Below, piece after piece: positions 35,869-44,647 of a stretch of DNA of 64,000 bases. Position 1 is the first letter of the stretch, and the number at the start of each line of letters is the position of its first letter. The notes beneath the pieces are model-generated. The model did no database searches. It was not told where the DNA came from and saw only the letters and a list, made by a program, of their open reading frames with translations. Source of the DNA: G965214625 sp965214625 (lineage in GTDB: Bacteria > Pseudomonadota > Gammaproteobacteria > Arenicellales > Poriferihabitantaceae); contig OZ243962.1 in the NCBI GenBank assembly GCA_965214625.1, forward strand, positions 2,294,001 to 2,358,000, read 5' to 3'. The position numbers and the translations under genes were made by a program.

Positions 35869-37326
35869 TCATGTGTTGCGTTCGTGGCGCAGTTTGAGTG
35901 CTTCTAGTTGCGCAATCCGTGCTTTGACACTTTGCGAAAAGTAACCCTCGGCCGGATTTTCCCGCAATGCATGCTTGAGGGATTCGATCGCTTCACCATA
36001 GGCTCCGATGGCGGCATGATATTCGGCATCTGCTTGATGCGCCTCGGCGAGGCGGTTCATCCGGACATTGGCTTTCGACAGTAATGAATACAATCGGTAG
36101 CGTTCCGGATGACGGCGAATCTGATAGCGAACCAGTTTCTTCGCGGCCTGAGGGCGATCGTCTGCTAACAGCGCCTCGGCCAGATAATGGGAGACGAACT
36201 CCCATTCCGGCTTGATTTCTGCGAGGGCCTGCAAACGGGTGACCGCTTTTCCGGGTTGTTCGCTCATCAGTTCAAGTTGCGCCTGGAGTATCTGAAAATA
36301 GGCGTTGTGGGGATTTTTTTCGATCAGTCCGGCCACTTCGTCCTGAGCCTCGCCGTATCTTCTTTCGTTTTTCAGTGCGACTGCGAGTCCATAGCTCGCC
36401 GCCGTTTTTTGGGCGCCTTCCGATTGTTGTTTTGCTCTTTGGAAATGTTCGATCACATCGGGTTGCTGTGGGATATACAGCGCCCTGATCCTTGCTTGAG
36501 AGAGATAAAAATCCAGACTGCTCTGGTGTTCCACGACCGGCAATTCACTGACTCGGGATTCCGATTCTGCTATCCGGTTGTAAGTGAGCGGATGGGTTCT
36601 CAGGAATTCGGGAATATCATCATTCCCGATACGGGTGAATCGTTCCAGTTTTTCGAAAAACCGCACCATCGCCCGAGGGTCGAAACCGGATTTCTCGACC
36701 AGTTTGATGCCAATCGCATCCGCCTCCCGTTCGAAATCCCGTGTATATCGCAGTTGATTGGAAACCAGTGCGGCATTGGTTGCGGTGAGGCCAGCCAATC
36801 CCGCCTGCCCACCCAGCAGGATCGAGCCCAGAACGGCCGCTGCAGCGGGCAATGCGCTGCTTTGGCTCTGTGCAATTAACCGAGGCATGTGGCGTTGGGT
36901 AAGATGGGCTATTTCGTGCCCGATGACCGACGCCAGTTCACTTTCCGTTTCCATGAGGAGCAATAATCCGGCATTGAAAGTGATGTATCCTCCGGGAACG
37001 GCAAAGGCATTCAATTCACTTGAAGCCAGCAGGTTCAAGGTCAGCGCTGTTCCTCTTAAGTCAGCTGCCTCGCCGATTCGGTTGCCCAGGGATTGAAGGT
37101 AGTGCTGTAGTTCGAGGTCATCGACATACCATCGACTTTTCAACAGTCGACGCAAAAAGGCAAGGCCAATCTCCTTTTCCTGGGCCGCTGTCAGGTACCG
37201 GGACGAACTATCGCCGAGTTCCGGTAATTCGCTGTTTTGGCCCTGTGCGACAGAAAGCCAGGTCCCATTGCATACCAGTGCCAGTATCAGGAGGCAACGG
37301 ACATATCGCTGCGACACACAATACAT
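35869..37326 (-). CDS. bepA: BepA/YfgC-like periplasmic M48 metalloprotease with TPR region
   Basis: The ATG at 37326 gives 485 residues, the size of E. coli BepA (487); the longer open frame to 37608 is not protein-like. A signal segment (RCLLILALVCNGTWLSVAQG) is followed by the M48 domain with the zinc site ASVIGHEIAHLTQRHMPR (HExxH) and FEREADAIGI. The C-terminal half (about 320-485) has TPR-like repeats. BepA assists outer-membrane protein assembly and degrades stalled LptD. The gene lies 74 bases upstream of soxX on the same strand, but a functional link to sulfur oxidation is not expected. Confidence 0.92.
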   Translation of the reverse strand: MYCVSQRYVRCLLILALVCNGTWLSVAQGQNSELPELGDSSSRYLTAAQEKEIGLAFLRRLLKSRWYVDDLELQHYLQSLGNRIGEAADLRGTALTLNLLASSELNAFAVPGGYITFNAGLLLLMETESELASVIGHEIAHLTQRHMPRLIAQSQSSALPAAAAVLGSILLGGQAGLAGLTATNAALVSNQLRYTRDFEREADAIGIKLVEKSGFDPRAMVRFFEKLERFTRIGNDDIPEFLRTHPLTYNRIAESESRVSELPVVEHQSSLDFYLSQARIRALYIPQQPDVIEHFQRAKQQSEGAQKTAASYGLAVALKNERRYGEAQDEVAGLIEKNPHNAYFQILQAQLELMSEQPGKAVTRLQALAEIKPEWEFVSHYLAEALLADDRPQAAKKLVRYQIRRHPERYRLYSLLSKANVRMNRLAEAHQADAEYHAAIGAYGEAIESLKHALRENPAEGYFSQSVKARIAQLEALKLRHERNT

Positions 37327-37833
37327 CAATGGAATCTGCCTGAGATACGATTTTGGTGGCTTCGGCTTCAATGTCAATTTCCGTGTTGGTTCACACAACC
37401 GGGGTGGATGTGACCCATGTTGTGGCAACCACTTTCCCACGGTCAGTAAACAGTAATAAGAGGTAAAGTATACCACTCTTCGGACAGGTCGCTGCCCCTC
37501 GTGCAGATCAGGGAAATCGGTTTTGTCCGCCGGGTAATTCCATCCGACAGGCGGGTCATTTTTCACGATTTTCGTGTGAACTTGAAAAAAGCAAATGCGG
37601 TTGATCAAGGGTCGGTAATTTGATGCTGCATGTCAGCCGACCGCCAGTGCCGTGTACCCGGGATTGGCCAGAGGGGACGGTGTACAAAGACCGAGGTGGA
37701 CGGCAATCAGGCCGTAATGGGGTATCTGATGGACGATGCCCCGGTATCGGTATAACGGGCTATTTGTACATTTGGCGTGATCAGGACGGATGGTGTAAAT
37801 TCCGATCTGGTGAATCGATGGTGACAGATATTG
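37327..37833. promoter_or_regulatory. Divergent intergenic region between bepA and the sulfurtransferase gene
   Basis: The 507 bases must hold the promoters for bepA on the minus strand and for the sulfurtransferase on the plus strand. Part of it is AT-rich near 37440-37480. No clear operator or hairpin was recognised. Confidence 0.4.
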
Positions 37834-38727
37834 ATGACTTTCAGCCGAACCCTGATTTCAGTGGAAGATTTGCATAACCGATTGACAAGGCACTCTGCAT
37901 TGGCAGAGATAATCGTATTTGATTGCCGCTTTTCGCTTGGCGATGCGCAACAGGGGCGAAGAAAATACGATGATGGGCATCTTCCACAGGCGATCTATGT
38001 GCATCTGGATGATGATCTTGCCGGGAAGATCACGGACCGGACAGGCCGTCATCCGCTGCCCGATGCGAATTCGTTTTCAGACAAACTACAACGATGGGGT
38101 GTCGATCAGGCCCATCAGGTCGTGGTTTACGACGATGCCCGGGGCGCGATCGCCGCACGAATGTGGTGGATGCTAAGATGGATGGGGCATCAGAATGTGG
38201 CGCTGCTGGACGGCGGTTATCCGGCATGGGTTGATGCCGGATTGCCGGTTTCCACGAAAGCGCCTGAGATATCAGTGCGCTCAACCGACACCCAATACGG
38301 GGCAAGACATTCAATGCAGGTGGAGGTCGGGCAACTCATTGCGGAACTGGAGGCGGGCACCATTCGACTAGTCGATGCAAGAAATGCAGTGCGTTATGCC
38401 GGCAAACACGAACCGATCGATCCGGTTGCAGGACATGTTCCGGGTGCAGAAAATCTTCCGTTTGAAGGTAACCTGGATGCCAACGGATTTTTTCTCACTC
38501 CCGACCGGCTTCGGCATCGATTCGGTTCGATTTTTGAACCCCGGGCACCCGGGAAAAAAGAGATCGTGCACATGTGTGGCTCCGGTGTGACGGCCTGTCA
38601 TAATATCCTGGCCATGGAAATAGCGGGTATTTTCAATACAAGGCTGTATGTGGGTTCATGGAGTGAATGGATTCGCGACCCGGACAGGCCGGTGGTTTCG
38701 AGCGAGGATCAATCTGGAGTGATATAA
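37834..38727 (+). CDS. Two-domain sulfurtransferase (rhodanese/SseA type)
   Basis: The 297-residue protein has two rhodanese domains. The first includes VFDCRFSLGDAQQGRRKYDDGHLPQAIYVHLDDDL, split here by charge-rich stretches, and is inactive. The second holds the catalytic loop MCGSGVTACHN with the active Cys. Starts at TTG 37831 and ATG 37834 are both possible; ATG is used. Thiosulfate or 3-mercaptopyruvate is the usual sulfur donor. Its place beside the sox genes suggests a role in sulfur handling, but rhodaneses are common elsewhere. Confidence 0.9.
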   Translation: MTFSRTLISVEDLHNRLTRHSALAEIIVFDCRFSLGDAQQGRRKYDDGHLPQAIYVHLDDDLAGKITDRTGRHPLPDANSFSDKLQRWGVDQAHQVVVYDDARGAIAARMWWMLRWMGHQNVALLDGGYPAWVDAGLPVSTKAPEISVRSTDTQYGARHSMQVEVGQLIAELEAGTIRLVDARNAVRYAGKHEPIDPVAGHVPGAENLPFEGNLDANGFFLTPDRLRHRFGSIFEPRAPGKKEIVHMCGSGVTACHNILAMEIAGIFNTRLYVGSWSEWIRDPDRPVVSSEDQSGVI

Positions 38728-38897
38728 AGAGGTTCAATGAGGCACATATTTAGGGGCGGACATGCGTAGTACCAAACTGGAGTGAAATTGTGACTTCTGT
38801 AGCAGTAAAACGACTTGTTCAGCAAAGGCGAGAGCATGATTCCTCGTGCCACAATTCATAAAAGCCCGTATACAACACTACCACTTCACAATCCGCA

Positions 38898-39281
38898 TCA
38901 TCGTATTGACATCTGCCCACGCACCGTGAGTCGATATTTCTGGTTTCTTGCCGTCGGTGACCCAGGCATGGCCATTTCAATCAGTCCCGCCGAGAGTCCT
39001 GGACGTATGTAGTTGTTGCGGAAAGATGGGCGGTGAGACAAACCAAGCGCCGCCATCAGTTCAATTGTGCTCCTTGCACCATTTTTCAACTCGACGAGTA
39101 GTCGTGCTACTTGGTCGATTACCTGATCGTTTTCTTGATCGGTTAGACGGGTTTCTTGGATGGGTTGAAGTATGGCTTCCAACATGAAGATGATAAACGG
39201 GGTGCTTTCTCCTTGGACGGTGGCACAGAAGTCATGACCATGATCAATAGTGGCTGGCTGGCATCCGGCGGCGAAGGCCAT
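38898..39281 (-). pseudogene. Remnant of a Fic-family protein, C-terminal winged-helix part
   Basis: The frame from 39281 contains STPFIIFMLEAILQPI, typical of the end of the Fic fold, then a winged helix (LGLSHRPSFRNNYIRPG, followed by LIEMAMPGSPTARNQKYRLT) typical of Fic proteins with a C-terminal HTH. The catalytic HPFxxGNGR motif is absent from all frames upstream. The 25 residues before STPF do not resemble a Fic protein, so the 5' part is lost or rearranged. It is most likely a dead toxin-like or regulatory gene. Confidence 0.6.
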
Positions 39282-39711
39282 GGCCGCCTCGATTGTGCTG
39301 CGGTTGTTTCCTCGATTGGATCGTCACGCCCGCCACTTCTCCAAATGTCGGTCCGTGTACCCGCCCCACTGTTTCATGGTTCAGTCCCGTGACGTTGATG
39401 TGAAGAGTCCCGGTGTTTTCTCGAAGCTGAAGTCCTCGTTCTCTTAAAGTAGGTGGAACTGATTTAATTTATTATTATTCAGTTACTTATAGTCAACCAA
39501 ACGCGAGTTCTCTGACACAGCATTGTATCTCGAAATCGATTATATTTCCAGTTTTTGTCCGCAGTCACCGGGGATGCGATCATTACAGATGCCGGTAATT
39601 CATGACTGCGGGGAGCGAATTGTTGTCTGGGATTACCGGGGTGCCCGGTCTATTCGATCAAGTGTCGCTTGTTGGCTGATACGATGATGGCAATTTTATC
39701 TCGGGTTCCAG
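39282..39711. other. Intergenic region with possible pseudogene debris
   Basis: The 430 bases upstream of the Fic remnant and downstream of rpiA contain an open minus-strand frame (about 39450-39250) with a protein-like stretch (GLNHETVGRVHGPTFGEVAG) that I do not recognise. It ends in a different frame from the Fic tail. It may be the rest of a broken gene. The part at 39455-39500 is AT-rich. Confidence 0.35.
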
Positions 39712-40383
39712 TCAGGGGTTGATTTCGGACTTCAGTGTCTGAATACCGTTATCGCGACCGAGTAGCAGAATGTCGGCACCTCGCAGTGCAAACACCCCGA
39801 CCGTGACCACCCCGGGAATCTGATTGAGTTGTCGTTCCATGGCCATGGGATTGTCCAGGTCCAGATTCCGAACGTCCACAATGACATTACCGTTATCCGT
39901 GACGAAACCGGACCTCAGTTCAGGCCAACCACCCAATTGAACCAAGGTGCGAGCGACCAGGCTCCGTGCCATGGGAATGACTTCGATCGGCAGGGGAAAC
40001 GTCCCCAGTCGATCTACCAACTTGTTCTGATCGGCAATGCAAACGAATTTTTCACACGCCTGTGCGACAATTTTCTCCCGGGTCAGGGCCCCCCCGCCCC
40101 CCTTGATCAGATGCAAGTGCCGGGTTGCCTCGTCTGCTCCGTCAACGTAAAGTGGCAAAGAGCCAACCTGGTTTAAATCAAGGACCGGAATGCCGTGTCT
40201 TTTCAGCTTGGTGGCCGAAGACTCGGAACTGGCAACGGCACCATCAATCCGGGATTTGATCCGGGCCAGTCCCTCAATAAAAAAATCGGTTGTTGAACCG
40301 GTGCCGACACCCACGACATCACCGGGTTCGACATGCTCAAGCGCAGCCTCGGCAGTCATTTTTTTCAAGTGGTCAGTATTCAT
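39712..40383 (-). CDS. rpiA: Ribose-5-phosphate isomerase A
   Basis: The 223-residue protein has all RpiA motifs: GVGTGSTTDFFIEGL, LPLYVDGADEATRHLHLIKGGGGALTREKI and the C-terminal GVFALRGADILLLG. It interconverts ribose-5-phosphate and ribulose-5-phosphate in the pentose phosphate pathway and, in autotrophs, the Calvin cycle. The CbbQ/NorQ-type gene ends 60 bases upstream on the same strand, so the two may be cotranscribed. Confidence 0.95.
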   Translation of the reverse strand: MNTDHLKKMTAEAALEHVEPGDVVGVGTGSTTDFFIEGLARIKSRIDGAVASSESSATKLKRHGIPVLDLNQVGSLPLYVDGADEATRHLHLIKGGGGALTREKIVAQACEKFVCIADQNKLVDRLGTFPLPIEVIPMARSLVARTLVQLGGWPELRSGFVTDNGNVIVDVRNLDLDNPMAMERQLNQIPGVVTVGVFALRGADILLLGRDNGIQTLKSEINP

Positions 40384-40443
40384 GGCGTAATTCCAGGGTT
40401 GAGGTGGCTTTATCGGCTTGGCTTGCCAGACAACGGTTGGTTA

Positions 40444-41256
40444 TCAAAATAAGGATGCACTGAGTTCACTGACCGCCTTGAGCATATCCGGGTCATCGGT
40501 CAATGTCTCGGAGATGGCGCCACGACAGGCTGTCCGTGGATCAATGCCGGTGACCATCAGTTTGGCTGCGTGCACCAGCAGGCGGGTACTGGCACCTTCC
40601 TCCAATCCGCTTCCCTTCAGATTTCTTGTCATATTGGCATATTTGACCAGTCGGGTCGCCCTGTTCAGGTCCAGTCCGGTTTCCTTGACAATGATTTCGG
40701 TTTCCAACTGCGTCGCTGGATAATTGAATTCAATGGATACGAACCGTTGTCGGGTGCTTTGTTTGAGATCCTTCAGAATGCTTTGATATCCGGGGTTGTA
40801 CGAAACGGTGAGGCAAAATTCGGCTGGAGCAGGAATCAACTCACCGGTTTTTTCGATGGGCAGGACTCGCCGGTCATCGGCCAACGGATGGATCACAACG
40901 GTGGTGTCTTTTCTTGCTTCGACGATCTCATCCAGATAACAGATCCCCCCTGCACGGACGGCGCGACTGAGCGGTCCGTCCGACCAGCGGGTTTCTCCGC
41001 CAACAATCAGGTAGCGCCCCACCAGGTCGGCTGCAGTCAGATCATCATGGCATGAGACCGTGATCAACGGCCGTTTCAACCGCCAGGCCATGTGCTCCAT
41101 GAACCGGGTTTTTCCGCAACCGGTTGGCCCTTTGAGTAATACGGGAATCGCATTTTGATAAGACGCCTCGAAGACTTCCACTTCATTACCTTGCGGAGAA
41201 TAAAACGGTTCGTTTTGAATCAGGTACTCTTCAAGTGTTGATTCGTTCGTCATCAA
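40444..41256 (-). CDS. MoxR-type AAA ATPase of the CbbQ/NorQ/NirQ family
   Basis: The 270-residue protein has a Walker A (GPTGCGKT), the family motif LITVSCHDDLTAADLVGRYL, and a Walker B (ICYLDEIVEARKDT). Its length and the CbbQ_C-like tail fit the family. CbbQ with CbbO reactivates Rubisco; NorQ with NorD inserts metal into nitric oxide reductase. The VWA partner (CbbO or NorD) is not nearby, and no Rubisco or nor gene is in view. The neighbouring rpiA slightly favours the CbbQ option but does not decide it. The start ATG 41256 is followed by a second ATG at 41253. Confidence 0.88.
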   Translation of the reverse strand: MMTNESTLEEYLIQNEPFYSPQGNEVEVFEASYQNAIPVLLKGPTGCGKTRFMEHMAWRLKRPLITVSCHDDLTAADLVGRYLIVGGETRWSDGPLSRAVRAGGICYLDEIVEARKDTTVVIHPLADDRRVLPIEKTGELIPAPAEFCLTVSYNPGYQSILKDLKQSTRQRFVSIEFNYPATQLETEIIVKETGLDLNRATRLVKYANMTRNLKGSGLEEGASTRLLVHAAKLMVTGIDPRTACRGAISETLTDDPDMLKAVSELSASLF

Positions 41257-41528
41257 TATAATCCAAATAAAAAACAGATCTGAAAGTTATGACCGGCAGC
41301 ACGAATGAGGCACCGGTGCGATCCGATTGAGGGGATGTGATGGTGTTGCACATGCGTGCCCCGATGGTTCGAAAAAAGGTGATTTCCCAATAGTCCGGGT
41401 GCGCATGTCTTGAGGACAACCCTGCAACAACCCAGAGTCGAATTCGGTTTGGTGATCGGCCGACCCCGACACGATAGCATCATGCAGTGGCGTTGGTTGA
41501 TGCATTTTGGCTAGTGTTGTCTGGGTAC

Positions 41529-42326
41529 TCAAAGGGGTATAACACCATCCCCGACATGCAGGGTTCCCGCGACTTCAGGCACCATATTGATGCCGAAATA
41601 AATTTCTCCGTCATGTCGACGGTATGTTGAAAGCGTATGAATCGGTTCCGGTCCGGCCAGCATTCCGGTTTTCTGGTCAACGGTAGGAACGGAACACCGG
41701 GCACACGTTTGTGCGAAGCGTATGGTGATTGCGTTGATTTGGATACGCTTCCAGTGATCCTCATCGAATGCGTTACATCCACTGACCACCAGGTTGGGTC
41801 TGAACCGGTCCATCGAGACCGGACGGGCCAGACGACAGTTGAGGTCATCCAGTGAAGATTGAGAGAGAACAAGAAGTGGGAAGGCATCGGCAAACATCGT
41901 ATGATCACCGGGTTCGGATATTGCCGGATCACATGGCCTGATCTCATCGTCTGAAAAGCAAAGCAGTGTACAGGAGCTATCCAGGGACTGGCTGAGCCAT
42001 TCGCTGGTCGTGCCACCAATATCGATTCCCGTGACCGGAGCACCGAATACTTCCGTTTGCACTTTTTTCATCCCGCTGTCGACTTTTGGGACAATATGGT
42101 CTTCGAGACCAAAACTGGACAACACCAACTGGTCATCCACCAGCGCGGTTTCCAGCAATGCCATCTGTGGATGGGTTCTTTGGGTCAGGCATCGTTTGTT
42201 TTGATCAATGATCATCCATTGACGATCAAACCGCAGACCGGATGCCGTGATTTCGCTCTCGAGCAGAGAGATGCCGGCGCAGGATTTTACCGGATAGATA
42301 TGAATTTCGGTCAGTTGCATGGTCAA
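41529..42326 (-). CDS. MOSC-domain molybdenum-cofactor-binding protein (YcbX-like)
   Basis: The 265-residue protein starts with the MOSC_N beta-barrel (MQLTEIHIYPVKSCAGISL; ATG 42320 is an alternative start). The C-terminal MOSC domain contains RFRPNLVVSG and the conserved Cys pair FAQTCARCSVPTVD, the likely cofactor ligand. YcbX and mitochondrial mARC reduce N-hydroxylated compounds with a sulfurated molybdenum cofactor. No ferredoxin domain is fused, so an outside electron donor is needed. It is transcribed alone. Confidence 0.87.
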   Translation of the reverse strand: MTMQLTEIHIYPVKSCAGISLLESEITASGLRFDRQWMIIDQNKRCLTQRTHPQMALLETALVDDQLVLSSFGLEDHIVPKVDSGMKKVQTEVFGAPVTGIDIGGTTSEWLSQSLDSSCTLLCFSDDEIRPCDPAISEPGDHTMFADAFPLLVLSQSSLDDLNCRLARPVSMDRFRPNLVVSGCNAFDEDHWKRIQINAITIRFAQTCARCSVPTVDQKTGMLAGPEPIHTLSTYRRHDGEIYFGINMVPEVAGTLHVGDGVIPL

Positions 42327-42870
42327 ATGATGTGTACGCGCCTTGGTCTGATTTCACTATACCGCTTACGGGATTCTAAAGTGTTTGGATGACAGATTGA
42401 ATTGTGAATGTCAACATTTTCCGGGAAAGTAATACTATCCCGATGGTTCGCGTTAACTTGATGAGATGATCCGTCTTTGCGATGGGGTTTTTAGAATCAG
42501 TCGCCCGGAGCACCCGTCAACAGGTCCAAACCAAAGACGGTCTGATCGGAATCTCTTTCCCTGAAAGCGCCCTGTGGATCGATGATTGGGAACAGGCGTT
42601 GTACTGTTGGCGTGAATCAAGAGATACGGATCGCTTGACTTGAAAAGTGTTGCTTTGCCGTGCACGGTCTCAGAACTCTTGGCCATCGGGGGATGGTCGA
42701 TCGCCTGCAGTACGGTCGATGGTCGGCCTGTATAGGAAAAACATTTGGACCGATGAGGCCGGGGCACAAGACCGATGGAATCGGGAGATACTCGCATAGC
42801 ATTGTACAAGCACCGGTAAATCCCCTATGATCGGGCAACGGTTTTAACGCTCGTTCAGCAGAAGTGATCC
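42327..42870. promoter_or_regulatory. Divergent intergenic region between MOSC and SPFH genes
   Basis: The 544 bases contain the promoters of the two divergent genes. Open frames on the minus strand at 42453-42809 lack domain features. The stretch 42390-42440 next to the MOSC gene is AT-rich. Confidence 0.4.
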
Positions 42871-43842
42871 ATGTCCCTATTTGATCCCAGTTTTGCCATA
42901 TATGGCCTGTCTATCGTCTCAATTATTGTTATTTTTCTTGCCATCCTGATTGTTTACAAGGGCATCGTCATTGTCCATCAGGGTTATGAATACACGATCG
43001 AAAGGCTGGGACGGTTTACCCGGTCACTGCGTCCGGGCTTTAATGTGATTGTCCCGTTTGTTGACCGGATAGGGGCCCGGGTGAACATGATGGAGCGAGT
43101 ATTTGAGGTGCCCTCCCAAGAGGTGATTACCCGAGACAATGCCGTCGTCAAGGTCGATGGTGTCGTGTTTTTTCAGGTGCTGGATGCAGCGAAAGCAAGC
43201 TACGAAGTCAATCAGCTGGAAAATGCCGTCTTGAATTTGACAATGACCAACATCCGGACTGTGCTCGGTTCGATGGACCTGGATGAGTCATTGTCCAAGC
43301 GTGATGAAATCAATGCCTCGTTGTTGATGGTGGTTGACTCAGCGACGTCGCCTTGGGGAATCAAGGTGACGCGGATCGAAATCAAGGATATTTCCCCGCC
43401 TGCAGACCTGGTCGAATCCATGGCACGCCAGATGAAGGCGGAAAGGGATAAACGGGCGTCTATTCTGGAGGCGGAAGGCTTGAGACAGGCAGAGATATTG
43501 AAAGCGGAAGGGGAGAAACGGGCTGCGATTTTGGATGCTGAGGGCGAGAAGGAAGCAGCCTTCAGGCAGGCGGAAGCACGGGAGCGGCTGGCCCAGGCGG
43601 AGGGTGAGGCAACCCGGATGGTTTCCGAGGCGATCGCCGCCGGGGATTTGCAGGCCGTGAACTATTTCGTTGCGACCCGGTATGTTGATGCCCTCAGGGA
43701 ACTGGGCAAGTCGGATAACCAGAAAATCCTGTTCCTGCCCATGGAACTCAGCAGTATTGTCGGGTCGATTGGCGGTATCGGTGAACTGGTAAAAGAAACG
43801 TTTGACCACAGCAAGAAGAAAACGGATGCGGCTGACGGATGA
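42871..43842 (+). CDS. SPFH/band 7 membrane protein (QmcA/stomatin-like)
   Basis: The 323-residue protein has an N-terminal span (about 10-32) and the SPFH domain: VIVHQGYEYTIERLGRFTR, LRPGFNVIVPFVDRI and SQEVITRDNAVVKVDGVVF. A long helical region follows with repeated acidic-basic units (ILEAEGLRQAEILKAEGEK). SPFH proteins form large membrane rings and organise functional microdomains. The NfeD-type gene overlaps its end by 4 bases, the standard pairing for this family. Confidence 0.92.
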   Translation: MSLFDPSFAIYGLSIVSIIVIFLAILIVYKGIVIVHQGYEYTIERLGRFTRSLRPGFNVIVPFVDRIGARVNMMERVFEVPSQEVITRDNAVVKVDGVVFFQVLDAAKASYEVNQLENAVLNLTMTNIRTVLGSMDLDESLSKRDEINASLLMVVDSATSPWGIKVTRIEIKDISPPADLVESMARQMKAERDKRASILEAEGLRQAEILKAEGEKRAAILDAEGEKEAAFRQAEARERLAQAEGEATRMVSEAIAAGDLQAVNYFVATRYVDALRELGKSDNQKILFLPMELSSIVGSIGGIGELVKETFDHSKKKTDAADG

Positions 43843-44318
43843 TGTCTGATCTGGAAGGCATGGCCTACTACTGGGGCTGGTTCGGCGCGGGGCTGGTTTT
43901 GCTGGTGCTGGAACTGGTCGCACCACTCACTTTCTTTTTATGGTTGGGCATCTCCGGTCTGATGACGGGGGTGGCGGTCCTGATTTTCCCCGGTATGCCA
44001 TGGCAAGTACAGTTTTTGTTGTTTTCGATTTTGTCGGTGGTCAGCATCGTGATTTCGAGGCAGTATCTGATGAGGCGGCAAAACAGTTCGGATGTACCCA
44101 ATTTGAATCGCAGGGCGCAGCAGTATGTCGGCAGGGAGGTGATCCTGAGCGAGGATATCCGACAAGGAGTCGGGAAGACCAAGATCGATGATACCTACTG
44201 GAACGTGACCGGAGTATCATTGAAAAAAGGGACGAAGGTGAAAATTGTCAGCATCGATGGGACCGTGTTCGCGGTTGAGGCGGTTGTCCCTGTCATGAAT
44301 GAGCGGAGCGAGCAGTAA
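43839..44318 (+). CDS. NfeD-like membrane protein
   Basis: The 159-residue product has two or three hydrophobic segments in the first 75 residues (AGLVLLVLELVAPLTFFLWLG, among others) and a C-terminal OB-fold of the NfeD type (YVGREVILSEDIRQGVGKTK, GTKVKIVSIDGTVFAVEA). It is the short, protease-free form, like YbbK's partner YbbL-less NfeD1b. Its start overlaps the stop of the SPFH gene, so the pair is made together and is likely to form a complex in the inner membrane. Confidence 0.9.
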   Translation: MMSDLEGMAYYWGWFGAGLVLLVLELVAPLTFFLWLGISGLMTGVAVLIFPGMPWQVQFLLFSILSVVSIVISRQYLMRRQNSSDVPNLNRRAQQYVGREVILSEDIRQGVGKTKIDDTYWNVTGVSLKKGTKVKIVSIDGTVFAVEAVVPVMNERSEQ

Positions 44319-44647
44319 AAAATACGCTTAATATTGTGGATTATATGGATGAGTTCTTTCAGGACTGTCCCATGCTGAAGGGGATTTAAGGGTATTGTCA
44401 GGTTAATGGGCAGATGATCAATCTGGTTTCAGGGTTTTGAAACGTCAGGGTGGCGATCGGTGATGGGCGGTGGTCAGCCAGTTCGGCGATTCAGTCGATG
44501 GGGACAGGGGTGTCACGCTGATGCAAGTTGCGAAATTGCGCTCGATTGCGCTCAAGAGCATAGAGTGAAATTTGCCGGCATTGTTCCCGGCGAACAGGGC
44601 AATTGGGCCCTTTAAGACTGATGTTATATCAACTGGAGGAAATGAGA
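44319..44647. promoter_or_regulatory. Upstream region of the liv-type operon
   Basis: The 329 bases hold the promoter of the branched-chain amino acid transporter operon. A short inverted repeat (GCCGG, 8-base loop, CCGGC) lies near 44575-44592. A strong GGAGG lies 8 bases before the livK ATG at 44648. No clear -35/-10 pair was identified. Confidence 0.4.

Noticed and set aside
42453..42809. A 118-codon minus-strand frame upstream of the SPFH gene
   Set aside because: No domain, poor composition for a protein and no ribosome binding site.
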